A stretch of DNA of 64,000 bases, taken from contig OY755039.1 in the NCBI GenBank assembly GCA_963576565.1, positions 24,259,102 to 24,323,101 on the forward strand. The letters run 5' to 3'. Positions 11,059 through 21,919 of the stretch are shown here, piece after piece (positions within the stretch are counted from its first letter, which is position 1; each line of letters opens with the position of its first letter). The notes under the pieces are model-generated. The model saw only the letters and a list, made by a program, of their open reading frames with translations. It ran no database searches and had not been told where the DNA came from. This stretch comes from Aspidapion aeneum. Taxonomy: Eukaryota > Arthropoda > Insecta > Coleoptera > Brentidae. Position numbers and translations under genes: made by a program.

Positions 11059-11957
11059 ATGCAAAAGGAAATAAACAATTCTCTTATTGGACGTCATAAC
11101 CAAAGATTACAGATTGTAATATATAACAATAAACATCGAAATATTACTGATGTTATTAAGACATGTGTTCTTGATATTACAAACTACAATCAGAATCAGA
11201 GTAACAAACTTGGAACAGAGGTAAGCTCTTTAAAGAACTCCAATATTCCAATTTCAACCCCTACGCTACACTCCACTTTATCTCTAAACTCGCAGAAGCA
11301 AAATAATGCCAGCACTAGCACATCTGGGTACAACACAAGCAGATCCTCCACTCCTTATAACTCTCAGCAACTCTGTGATAACTCTAGTGTAGTCCAAAAT
11401 AATAACCTCAAACATCAATATATTCAAAAGCGTAATAACGATAATTACCATCACTACAATAATGATAACCCGAATAATCTAAGAAAAAACAATAGACATA
11501 TAAATAATTCAATACAACCGAGAAATAGTAATGTTGAAGATAGATCTGGACGTCAAGGACTTATTTGTGTTGGACCTCCTAGACAAAACTTACAGGTAGC
11601 AAACCCAAACATCGGCTCTAACTCTACCCGCTCTCTCTAACTCCAACTGGAATAATGATGAAGTGCTGTCATACATTTACCTAGCCAACCTGGACCGTAA
11701 TATATCTCCAGAGGGTATCATTGAAGCACTAGATCCCATAGAAAATTACCGCTGTGTCTGCACTAAATTGAGATCAAAGTTTGAAAACCCAAGAACTGCA
11801 ACTTTTAAACTGGGAGTTCCGGAAAGCCTGATGACTAAGTACCTCAGCAAGGAATAGTCGCCAAGAGGATGCTATGTGGCTGAATTTACTTCTAGATCTA
11901 CACCACACTCAAGCTCAAGAATTTTTCAGAAGCGCACCTATTCTCAGGTTCTAACAT
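11059..11957 (+). pseudogene. LINE ORF1 relic (nucleic-acid-binding protein)
   Basis: First 193 codons (to 11640) are rich in Asn, Ser and Gln, with no zinc knuckle visible. After a frameshift the second part (about 11660-11857) holds SYIYLANLDRNISPEGI, a stretch typical of the C-terminal part of ORF1 in Jockey/CR1-like elements that use a PHD- or RRM-like fold. An in-frame stop near 11857 and a further open stretch to about 11957 follow. It sits just upstream of ORF2, as expected. Function as an RNA chaperone is inferred from the family; the frame is broken. Confidence 0.55.
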
Positions 11958-11965
11958 AGATATTT

Positions 11966-14860
11966 GTGGAAAATAATATTAATTGTAATAATACCGATAA
12001 TTTACACTTGTCTTCTTCTATTGCCCCATCACCTGAAATATTATGTACTAATAATACTAATGATCACATTAACAGTAAAATTTACTCGGGTTTTTTCAAG
12101 ATGCACAAGCTAAACACTTATTATCAGAATGCTGGTGGCATGCGTACTAAGCTAACCATTATTCTTCACTCTTCAATACAGTGTGATCATGATATTCTTG
12201 CCTTTACTGAAAGTTGGCTTGACCCCTCGGTATCAACAAATGTTAATCTCTTTGGATTTCTTCGAGTTTTTATATGCGACAGAGATCAGCTTGCCACTGG
12301 AATGGACGTAGGAGGCATAGTCTTGGCGAATAATCGTAATATAACGTCGGTCCCTTTAAATCTTAATAATATGCGACCTCTGGTGCGTTATCACATTGAC
12401 ATCGTTGGAGCCAAACTATCGTTTATAAACAAGTATCTCTATATATTTGTTGTTTATATTCCATCTCCATGCTCCTTATACGATCTTGAATCGGTGTATG
12501 ATTTCTTTATCTCCCAAGAATCTCTTTATGGCAGGGATATCTTGGTTCTGGAAGACTTTAATGTTTTAGAGTATGCAGATTTTATTGATGATAAATCTAG
12601 GCCAAATAACAAAACAAGCACTCTTTTCAATATTTTTAGTACATTTGAGCTTACTTAATTTAACACAATAAGAAATCAAAATAATAGGTTACTTGATCTT
12701 GTCCTATACAATGGTTCTCACTGTGAGGTTCACAAAGCTATCCACCATATAAGCAATGAAGTTTCTCATCACCCGCAACTGCTTATCAGCATTTGTTTTA
12801 AAAGAAATGCTTCTCCTGCAAATAACAATGGTAAACAATAACAATTTTAAATGTTTATATAATGATTTAGCACATATGGATTGGTCTTCTCTTTTTAGCC
12901 TCTCAGATATCAATTATTCTGCCATTAGTAAGTGGGTCCCTATGTATTTTCCAAAACCAAAAATCTTATATCCACCCTGGTACACCTATTAAATTAAAAA
13001 GGATATCCGTAGAAAGAACAAACTTCACATAAAATATAAATGGAGAAAGGACCCTGTAACATACCAACAATTGACTACTCTTTGGGTTAAAATAAAAAAG
13101 ATGTAACTACTCGACATCAGCTATACATCAATCATACAGAGCAACAAATTAATGAGGACCCTAGTAGATTGTGGACTCACATTAACTCCAAACGACAATC
13201 TTTTACCCGGATGCCAGACACTATCGTTTACAATGACACTCAATTATCTGACACCTCTCAGATTGTTTCTGCCTTTGCAGATTTTTTCATAAATCATTTA
13301 TAGCCCATCGCACCGACTTTTCGTTACTTAGCCTTAAGTGTTCCTTATTACATCATATTATGATTATATTAAACTAGAACTAGTGGTCCAGATATTCTTC
13401 CCTCATTTCTTATAAGGGATTGCTCCAGCATCCTTGCCTAACCTCTCAAACATCTGTATATTCTCTGTCTATCCACTCAGTCTATCCCCACTACCTGGAA
13501 ACTTCCTAAAGTAAGCCCTATCCACAAAAAATCTGATAAAACTAACACCACTAATTATAGACCCATCACAATCATAAATAAATTTTTAAAATGTCTAGAA
13601 ATTCTAATGCATAATAGGATTTTTATCTTGTAAAAAATCGAATTTCCCCTTACCAGCATGGTTCTTTAAAAGGGCGCTCTACAACAACAAACCTCGTGAT
13701 TACTACTCAAACTATTGCAGAGACATTAAACAACTCTTCTTAATTAGACATAATATATATACCGATCTGTCCAAAGCCTTTGACAAACTGGATCATCAAA
13801 TCTTACTAAAAAAGCTTGAATTATTTGGTTTTTCAGACAAACTTCTAAACCTTTTAAAATCATGGCTCTCTGGTCGAAAACAATTTGTCTCAGTAAATGG
13901 AATTAACTCCCTTGATTACAGCTCTTCCTCTGGAGTTCCCCAAGGCTCCGTCCTTGGCCCCTTATTATTTGTTTTTTTCATTAATGATGTATGTCTTAAA
14001 CTGGAGTCAATGGTTTTGATATATGCGGATGATCTCAAGTTACTTTTCCGAATAAACTCTGTTGAAGACTGTCTAAGGCTCCAAAAGGATTTGGACACAT
14101 TAATTGCTTGGTGCACCTCTAATAAACTTACCATGAACATTGACAAATGCCAGGTCCTATTCTTCAATTTAAAAACACATCCAATTTTATTTAACTACTC
14201 ACTAAATCAATCAATCTTATCTAGAACAGATTCTTTTCACGACCTAGGAGTAAGTTTTGATAGCAAATTATCATTTACAAAGCATAATGATACCATTATC
14301 TCAGAAACATCCAAGACTGTTGGATTTATTGCTAGACTAAGTCGTGAGTTTCAAAACATTACAGCTCTTAAAACTTTATTCTTTTTATTTGTTAGGTCAA
14401 AATTAGAATATGCCTCTTTAATTTGGTCACCGGAGTACAACACACATATTGAGGATCTCTAAAGAATCCAGAGAAGATTTTTAAAATTGCTAAATTTTAA
14501 AACTCATAGTACTTATCATCCCCCGGGGTTACCCTGAAGAAAGACTACTAGAGATGTTTGGCATACAATCCCTGTCTGATAGGAGGTGCTATTACTCTCA
14601 AGTGCTTCTTTTTAAATTAATTAATTAGAAGATTGACTGCCCTGACTTATTAAACAAAATCAATTTTCTTGTCCCTCGCTTATCTTCGAGACAGAATTTA
14701 ACATTTTTTTTACCAAGGACACGAACAAATAAACTGCACTTCTCCCCTCTCCATGTTATATGCAGAACTTATAATAGCTGTAACAAAGATTTTGACATCT
14801 TTGATACTTCTATTTCTCAAATTCGAAGATTCTTTAGTACTCCATCCACTAATGGTACTT
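11966..14860 (+). pseudogene. LINE ORF2 relic: AP endonuclease and reverse transcriptase
   Basis: The N-terminal part (11966-12658) is an apurinic-type endonuclease: YYQNAGGMRTK, then FTESWLD (catalytic Glu), later LVLEDFNV in place of the usual G-D-x-N, and after a stop LLDLVLYNGS. A damaged linker to about 13500 follows. Reverse transcriptase blocks are NYRPITI (about 13555), SGVPQGSVLGPLLF (about 13930) and the active site YADD (about 14025). The stretch 14010-14462 is open and ends in KLEYASLIWSP, typical of Jockey-clade ORF2. An in-frame TAA at 14460 and a frameshift near 14525 separate the last part, which still reads RRCYYSQVLLFKLIN and ends before 14860. The enzyme would nick target DNA and prime reverse transcription; this copy cannot. 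Confidence 0.82.
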
Positions 14861-15087
14861 AATATCCTTCTAATTAGGTATGTTCCCTCAGTCCCAATAA
14901 GTTATACTGTTCTATTTTAATACTTTGTGTTCGTTGAGTGACTCTCTGCCTGTGAACTTTATTTGTTTATATTTTTTTATAGTTTTTTTTTAACTAGTTG
15001 ATTAATTAGCTTTTTTTTAGTTTTAGTTATTTAAGTTTTTTTTTAAGTTTTTTCCTGCTTTGTAATTGGGTCACACCTGTTAAGCAG

Positions 15088-15114
15088 TGTAGTAATAAAT
15101 AAATAAATAAATAA
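15088..15114 (+). repeat. LINE 3' tail, (AATA)n
   Basis: Five or more AATA/TAAA repeats end the Jockey-like LINE after a conserved-looking 3' UTR segment that includes GTAATTGGGTCACACC. Confidence 0.65.
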
Positions 15115-15160
15115 ACATCATAACACCACTGTAAAATAAAAATGCCAACCCGAAAAAACG

Positions 15161-15250
15161 TGCTAGCGGCCAAACATTGGAACTAATGGTTTTAAGGAAA
15201 GGCGCTGGCAACCTCTTAGCTTCTGCTATAAATAAAGAAATGTTACTTGG
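15161..15250 (-). repeat. Dispersed repeat with conserved peptide, copy 2
   Basis: Inverted partner of 1469-1560. On the minus strand it encodes PSNISLFIAEAKRLPAPFLK and continues in frame to FFGLAFLFYSG, so the open stretch is longer here (15080-15304). Both ends of the similarity are sharp. It lies about 50 bp beyond the LINE tail. Confidence 0.6.
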
Positions 15251-15259
15251 GAGTGATGG

Positions 15260-16320
15260 GGGAGGTGCTAAGGAGTAAATTAAACCCTGATATGCATTAT
15301 GCAAAAATTAATAGTTTTTAACATATTCATTTTCAGTTTTTAAGTCTGAAAAGTTTACTTGAAGTATGCTAATAGGCTAGGAAGGTATTAGACCCGTCAT
15401 GGATCCATTTACTCATATAAGGCTTTTTCTAAAAATTTTAAGTTATGGGTCCACTTATTTCTTCATAGAAATTAGGTTTTCTAATCCTTTATAGCGAATA
15501 ATATAACAGAATGGGTTTTATTGGAAAGAATAATGCGCTAGTATTGCAGTAAAATACGGGAAAGAAGAATTACGTGTTAGGTAGTTGTAAAAACTCAATT
15601 ACATTTTCCCGGATAGTTGGAAGGTTTCTTTTTAAAGGCAAAGAATCTCTAATTCATTCCTATAATTGAGTTTCTTACTCTTTTACGGTATAATTTTCTC
15701 TTTTTGAATCTTTATTTTAAAACTTTTTAATTGTGGTTTAATTAATATTTTGATAGCATAAAATTATAAGTATGATTACCTACAAATAAATTGTAATAAA
15801 CTTTAATTTAATAGGGGAGCGGCGGGTAATAAAAACAGCGTATCATGAAGTACATGCACGTAATTGAAACGACCAGTGGCATCTTACAATACAATAAAAC
15901 ACAATAACTTTATTTGCCAAAAAAAATACATTGTTGCATACACAAATTTCTCCTAATGCTAAGCACTTTATTGACTAAAAGGATCCAGTCTCGGTTATAA
16001 AAACCGTTTACAATTAACTCTCTTACCAGAAGAGAGTTCTTGCGAGAAGACCCTAGTTAATTTGAATCTGTATCCTTATAATATATCGATTACCTAATTG
16101 CATCAAAAACAAAAAAGTTATAAAAAAATACTACAACTGCAACTAGTGAGAGCCTACATTTCAGTGTAGTTTTTATACGACCGGAGAGGTGCAAGGAGAC
16201 AATCGGGAAGGGAGCAAGCAAAATCCCAATCGACGATGGAGTTAATATATAGGAGTTCAAATAGCAAAAATTATTAAAGTTAAAAAAATATGTATAAAAA
16301 AAACACAAGATAATATAAAA
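15260..16320. other. No gene seen; short MITE-end relic at 15354-15392
   Basis: AT-rich. The only recognisable piece is at 15354-15392 (AGTATGCTAATAGGCTAGG, then AAGGTA), which matches one end of the TACYTTCCTAGC element described at 23011-23501 and 31828-32160. Confidence 0.5.
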
Positions 16321-16324
16321 ATTA

Positions 16325-17304
16325 CTATAATAAAATTTGGTCTACAATTAATTTCGATTTTATTATTTTGGTATATGTAGACATTGTTGAGTTTTTTGTT
16401 TGATTAGTAAGACTATTCCAAATCTTGGTGGCAGTAAATGTAAAAGAACTTTGAAGTGCTGCAGTTCTATAACGAGGGACGATGTACGTTAAGTTATTTC
16501 TTGTTCGTTGATTCTGATGGAGGAAATTGAACTTATCATTTAAATAAGGTGGTTTACCGGATTTTCTTATTTTATAAATAAATCTATGCATATGCAATCT
16601 CCTTCGGTTATTCATCTTTACAATTTTGTTACTATTTAAGATGATTTCGGTAGGATATGTTAAAGGCTAAACGCATAAATGAATTCTGCAATTTTTGAAT
16701 CGACTTTTTAGTTTGCCCAGAGAGACAGTCTCCGTACACGACATCTGCATAATCAAATAAAGAAAGAATTAATGTATTGCAAAGAAAATATTTTTGCTTG
16801 GGATTTAGATATTTTTTTAATCTGTAAATGTTTTTAAGCCGCTGATGACTGGCTATTAGTTTGTTTCTAACATGATAGTTAAAGGAAAGAGCGTTGTCGA
16901 AAGTTACACCTAGATTTTTTGCTTTAGGAACCACTGGAATGGGATTATTTTCAATATGAATATTAAGATATTGTTCAAGGTTTTCTCGGTTTATTTTATT
17001 TTTATAAATTATTAAAATTTGTGATTTCTGAAGGTTTAAGTTATAATTTTTCGCAAATAAATTTAAGTTGCTGAGATCTGTGTTTAGGTTTTGCTGAACT
17101 TTTTCAATGGATCGATCATATATTGGTAGATGCAGTTCCGAGTCGTCAGCAAATTGCTTAAGCTTGGCGTGTTTAAAACTTTTATGCATATCAGAAACAT
17201 ATAAAGAAAAGCAAATTGGTCAGAGGACTGAACCCTGGGACACACCTTGTCTAATAAGTTTAAAATTGGAGAACTGTGCTTTGGGGAGTGCAGGTATATT
17301 TTAG
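16325..17304 (-). pseudogene. LINE reverse transcriptase C-terminal fragment
   Basis: Minus-strand relic of a Jockey/CR1-like ORF2. From its 5' side: RQGVSQGSVL (about 17240), a damaged LYVSD, then 17189-16632 with KQFADDSELHLP (active-site ADD), LGVTFDNALSF and FDYADVVYGDCL. A frameshift leads to 16615-16325, which carries NNRRRLHMHRFIYKI and ends in WNSLTNQ..NSTMSTYTKIIKSKL, the usual ORF2 C-terminus. The 5' part of the element is missing (break near 17300). From 16971 upward it is also part of the left arm of the giant inverted repeat, and its partner lies at 21920-22253. Confidence 0.82.
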
Positions 17305-18850
17305 AAAGTATTCCGCCCGGAGCTTATGGGCGGTGGCTTTCGGTCGGATTCCTTTTCAACTTCAGTATCGCACCTATTATTTCTAAGATACAGGGGTTCA
17401 AAGTTTCAGTGTTTAGCTTCTGTGCATTTTGAACCAAAACTATTTCAAGTCATTTCTGTTCATGCTGAAAAATGATATTAATGTTTGTTACATACTGAAC
17501 GTTAGGTCACAAGTATAGGTTAATATCCAAACTGAACTATTTGACCGATTAACAGTTTGCTATATTTATTAAAAAAAAGAATTTTAAATTATTCAAAAAA
17601 CAATGCTTTATCTATAAAAAAAACAAACGGTGATTTATTTTTAATTTTTTCCTATCTTTTAGGAATCTCCCAAAGAAACCATAATATAGGTATATATGGT
17701 AAAAATTAGTTTGTAAATTTTTTCACAAAACGCCGTAAAACTCTAAGCTTTTTAAAATTTTAATAGTTTTTTTAGAAGTTCAAAATACTTGTACGCTTTT
17801 TTTTAATGAAAATTTTTGTTGCACACAGTACCTCTTTAATAATTTATTCATTCAGTGGCGGGCAATTTACTAGGACGAATGTTCGAAATCGTAACTTCCT
17901 TTAACATTGATTGTTTTGCGACATTTAAAGTAAAATAAATTTTAAGTTTAACAATATGATCAGTCAATTTGACATTGGCAGCTTAGTGAAATTAGCTCTA
18001 TACAAAACAAATTATATGTATTCTAGAAAACGTATTTTCTCGAAAATATTATCTTCTTTTAAGGAAACGACAACCTCTGATTTTTAACAATATTTTATTT
18101 TACTCGAAATTTTTATTTATAGTTTTATTGAATATATTGATTCACCTGAAAAAATCATTCTTAAATGTAAACAAAGAATTACCGAAACTAAAAAACTTTT
18201 TCAGGAAACAGTTTTCCTTCCCTGAAAAAAAAACCATTATTTCCTTAATTAACGCTTAATTGACTTAAAAACTGCAATAAGAATTTCAAGAAACCAGATA
18301 TTAATTTTCCTAAATCAAAGCAAGTATTTTTTTTTCTATCTTCTGTAATATTATGTGGGGAAGTGTCCCGGAGGTTAAGGAATAATTATGCAAAAATCCA
18401 GTTTGTACCTATTTTTTTCCAGGTGAATTCCTAATATCACTGGGCTAAACCTTTTTTCCGATATCTAATTCTTTATTGCAAAATTCTGTTCTGCTTTTAA
18501 AAAGTAAGCAACCTTGACCTTAAAAGAATTGCTGCTAACAGTATATAATAATAAGACATTTTTATCATCAAAATCACAGAAAGTTTCGCTAAAAATCTAT
18601 CAGACTTCTGAGTTACCTAACTAGAGTTAAGCTGCATGTTGCGTGAGTTTTCCCTCATCCTTATATACTATTTGACTAATTTCTTTTGGGCACGATATGG
18701 TTTGAATTGCCTCGGCTAGGACGAAACTTTTATTATTTCTTTGTTTCTCGTAACAACGGCCCTCAAAATACTCAGTTATTATTATAGCAAAGAGTAAACT
18801 TTAAGTTTTATATATTATCATTATTGCAATCGATATTTTTATCGGTCGAT

Positions 18851-18851
<1 letters not shown>

Positions 18852-18896
<45 letters not shown>
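18852..18896. repeat. (TA)n microsatellite
   Basis: About 22 TA repeats on the left side of the nested foldback. Spurious Tyr-Ile frames run through it. Confidence 0.9.
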
Positions 18897-18899
<3 letters not shown>

Positions 18900-19140
18900 A
18901 TTTTGTTGGTTTCTTGGGGATGTGGTTCTATAAAACTAGCAAATATGGATTCACATTTATTGACGTTTCGGTCCAAAGACCTTCTTCTGAAACATTCACT
19001 CACATTTTCACACTACATTATGTCAAAATCAGTTTTAAAAAGACAGTCACACTTTTTACACGAAAAACACTTTAAAAATTAAATGTGTGTGTTGTGGAAG
19101 GTATACCTTCCACAACACACACACATTTAATTTTTAAAGT

Positions 19141-19186
19141 GTTGTGTGGCGGGGGGGGCTGCGACGAATCCCCCGCTACGCCACTG
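19141..19186. repeat. GC-rich TE-terminus fragment (CAGTGGCGTAGC, minus strand)
   Basis: Contains GCTACGCCACTG on the plus strand, that is CAGTGGCGTAGC on the minus strand, followed by a G-rich run. This is a terminus often seen on insect DNA transposons, and a similar string (AGTGGCGTAGCGACC) occurs at about 62440. No partner end is nearby. Confidence 0.4.
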
Positions 19187-19218
19187 ATAATGTAGTGTGA
19201 AAATGTGAGTGAATGTTT

Positions 19219-19246
19219 CTGAAGAAGGTCTTTGGACCGAAACGTC
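19219..19246 (+). ncRNA. Hammerhead-ribozyme-like motif (copy in nested foldback)
   Basis: Reads CTGAAGA (core positions 3-9 with all invariant bases), one extra A, helix II GGTC/GACC closing loop TTTG, then GAAAC and GTC. Flanking helix I is weak. The extra base between the core and helix II also occurs in the two other copies in this window. Activity is unproven. Confidence 0.45.
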
Positions 19247-19348
19247 AATAAATGTGAATCCATATTTGCTAGTTTTATTAGAACCACATTCCGAAGAAAC
19301 CAACAAAACTACAAATATAAAATATATGGTTTAAGAAAAAAGAAAAGT

Positions 19349-19352
<4 letters not shown>

Positions 19353-19413
<61 letters not shown>
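19353..19413. repeat. (TA)n microsatellite
   Basis: About 30 TA repeats mirroring the tract at 18852. Confidence 0.9.
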
Positions 19414-19416
<3 letters not shown>

Positions 19417-19574
19417 CCGATGAAAAGATCGATTGCAAAGAAAAAGAAAACATCAGTGACCTACGACAGCTCTTCCGTCTTTCAGGCCAGATCAACGCTG
19501 ATTGGCGTTTCTACGCACCATCAAGACGCGAGCGTCAATCAGCGGAATTTTTAAGCAAAATTATACTAACAAAC

Positions 19575-20060
19575 TAGAATTTTAGTAACTACGAATTTAA
19601 AAATCAAACAAGTTTTCGTGGCTAATCGGGTAAAAAGAAGTTTTTGTTTTTCTCATATTTTTCCGTGGGTAGCTCGAAAGCTTAACCTCATGGGAGTCCA
19701 AGATCCTTTTCTTTGCAATCGATCTTTTCATCGATCAGTATATTCTCGCCTACTCTTGTTCTAGATCTCTCGTATCTCGGTAGATTACGAGGGTTTTCTT
19801 ACTATAGACATACGATTAGAGAAAAAAAATGTCTAATTAAATTCGCAAGGGTGTCATATTTACCAAGCAGTGTTTTGAGGACTGCCATCAGGACGAAACA
19901 GTTAGCTGTCAACACTTATTAGGTGTCCATTAGATCTTGAACCTCCGTAAGGTTAAGCTGTCGAGCTATCCACGGAAAAATATGAGAGAAAGAAAAATTT
20001 CTATTTACCCGATTAGCCACGAAAACTTGTTTAATTTTTAAATTCACGGATACTAAAATT
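19575..20060. repeat. Second foldback in the palindrome spacer
   Basis: 19578-19702 recurs inverted at 19936-20058 (about 125 bp, around 85% identical by eye). Anchors are AAACAAGTTTTCGTGGCTAA and its complement at about 20018, and CATATTTTTCCGTGG and its complement at about 19972. The 230-bp middle contains CAATCGATCTTTTCATCG, matching the edge of the neighbouring foldback. No frame is convincing. Confidence 0.7.
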
Positions 20061-20923
20061 CTCGTTAGCTCAAAATAATGGTAACAGGCGCTTAATAAAA
20101 CACGCTGTATATCAAAATGATAATATATAAAACTTAAAGTTTACTCTTTTTTATAATAATAACTGACTATTTTGAGAGCCGTTATTACGAGAAACAAAGA
20201 AATAATAAAAGTTTCGTCCTAGCCGAGGCAATTCAAACCATATCGTGCCCAAAAGAAATTAGTCAAATAGTATATAAGGATGAGGGAAAACTCACGCAAC
20301 ATGCAGCTTAACTCTAGTTAGGTAACTCACAAGTCTGATAGATTTTTAGCGAAACTTTCTGTGATTTTGATGATAAAAATGTCTTATTATTATATACTGT
20401 TAGCAGCAATTCTTTTAAGGTCAAGGTTGCTGACTTTTTAAAAGCAGAACAGAATTTTGCACTAGAGAATTAGATATCGGAAAAAAGGTTTAGCCCAGTG
20501 ATATTAGGAATTCCCCTGGAAAAAAATAGGTGCAAACTGGATTTTTGCATAATTATTCCTTAACCTCCGGGACCCTTCCCCACATAATATTACAGAAGAT
20601 AGAAAAAAAAATACTTGCTTTGATTTAGGAAAATTAATATCTGGTTTCTTGAAATTCTTAATGCAGTTTTTAAAGTCAATTAAGCGTTAATTAAGGAAAT
20701 AGTGGTTTTTATTCAGGGAAGGAAAACTGTTTCCTGAAAAAGTTTTTTAGTTTCGGTAATTCTTTGTTTTCATTTAAGAATGATTTTTTCAGGTAAATCA
20801 ATACATTCAATAAAACTATAAATAAAATTTTCGAGTAAAATAAAATATTGTTGGAAAGCAGGGGTTGTCGTTTCTTTAAAAGAAGATAATATTTTCGAGA
20901 AAATTCGTTTTCTAGATTACATA

Positions 20924-21138
20924 AAATTTGAAACTCGTAGACAATGCTTGTGTAGAAATAAAATTTCGGACTTCCATTGTCTTTATTTATTTTAAAACAA
21001 GACGTTTCGGTTAGTAAGTATCTCTAACCGTTATTAAGTGTAAACTGTTTACACTTGATAACGGTTAGAGATACTTACTAACCGAAACGTCGTGTTTTAA
21101 AATAAATAAAGACAATGGAGGTCCGAAATTTTATTTCT
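20924..21138. mobile_element. 215-bp palindromic insertion with hammerhead-like core
   Basis: Present in the right arm of the giant palindrome and absent at the matching point of the left arm (about 18012-18023). It is flanked by ACATA duplicated at 20919-20923 and 21139-21143, and the left arm keeps a single copy. Most of it (20952-21140) is a 189-bp palindrome with 94-bp arms that differ at three positions, centred on 21046. The plus strand of the right arm reads as a hammerhead-like motif (21051-21095). It encodes no protein, so it would be a non-autonomous element. Confidence 0.75.
21051..21095 (+). ncRNA. Hammerhead-ribozyme-like motif (copy in 215-bp insertion)
   Basis: Helix I ACAC (21051) pairs with GTGT (21092). 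The core is TTGATAA with T3-A8 in place of C3-G8, a pair-preserving change. One extra C follows, then helix II GGTTAG/CTAACC with a 9-nt loop, GAAAC and GTC (21089-21091). The mirror copy on the minus strand has lost the core G5 and is probably dead. Confidence 0.45.
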
Positions 21139-21919
21139 ACATATAATTTGTTTTGTATAGAGCTCACATTTAGCTAATTTCACTAAGCTGCCAATGTCAA
21201 ACTGACTGATCATATTGTTAAACTTAAAATTTATTTTACTTTAAATGTCGCAAAAAAATCAATGTTAAAGGAAGTTACGATTTCGAACATTCGTCTTAGT
21301 AAATTGCCCGCCACTGAATGAATAAATTATTAAAGAGGTACTGGGTGCAACAAAAATTTTCATGAAAAAAAAAGCGTATAAGTATTTTGAACTACAAAAA
21401 AAACTATTAAAATCCTAAAAAGCTTAGAGTTTTACGGCGTTTTGTGAAAAACTTTACAAACTAATTTTTACCAAATATACATATATTATGGTTTCTTTGG
21501 GAGATTCCTAAAAGGTAGGAAAAAATTAAAAATAAATCACCGTTGGTTTTTTTTTATAGATAAAGCATCGTTTTTTGAATAATTAAAAAAATTTTTTTTT
21601 TTAATAAATGTAGCAAACTGTTAATCGGTCAAATAGTTTAGTTTGGATATCAACCTATACTTGCGACCTAACGTTCAATATGTAACAAACATTAATATCA
21701 TTTTTCAGAATGAGCAGAAATGACTAGAAATAGTTTTTTGTGAAAAATGCACAGAAGCTAAACACTGAAATTTTGAACCCCTGTATCTTAGAAATAATAG
21801 GTCCGAGGACGATAGGGTTATGATAACTTTTCATCAGGACATCAAGGTTTATAACATACTGAAGTTCAAAAGGAATCCAACCGAAAGCCACCGCCCATAA
21901 GCTCCGGGCGGAATACTCT

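Larger units (their letters stand above)
11059..15114 (+). mobile_element. Degenerate Jockey-like LINE
   Basis: A non-LTR retrotransposon relic in + orientation: ORF1 (11059 to about 11957), ORF2 with endonuclease (from about 11966) and reverse transcriptase (to about 14860), a 3' UTR and a tail of TAAA/AATA repeats ending at about 15114. Several stops and frameshifts break both frames, so it is inactive. The 5' end is unclear and could lie anywhere from 10820. The BEL element lies directly upstream and may have landed in or near its 5' region. Confidence 0.8.
18824..19440. repeat. Nested foldback with hammerhead-like motifs at the palindrome centre
   Basis: A symmetric unit within the spacer. 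Outer ends TTGCAATCGAT...TCGGTCGA (18824) and TCGACCGATG...CGATTGCAA (19414) face each other, then (TA)n tracts on both sides, then a block of about 125 bp (18900-19015) repeated inverted at 19186-19315, and a central near-perfect palindrome (19071-19138) around GGTATACC. Each 125-bp block contains a hammerhead-like core: minus strand at 18962-18989, plus strand at 19219-19246. Inverted pairs of hammerhead-bearing repeats are known for Penelope-like element termini, which is my best guess for the origin. Confidence 0.6.

Noticed and set aside
18824..19075. Frame containing a run of YI repeats
   Set aside because: It reads through the (TA)n microsatellite and a non-coding foldback.
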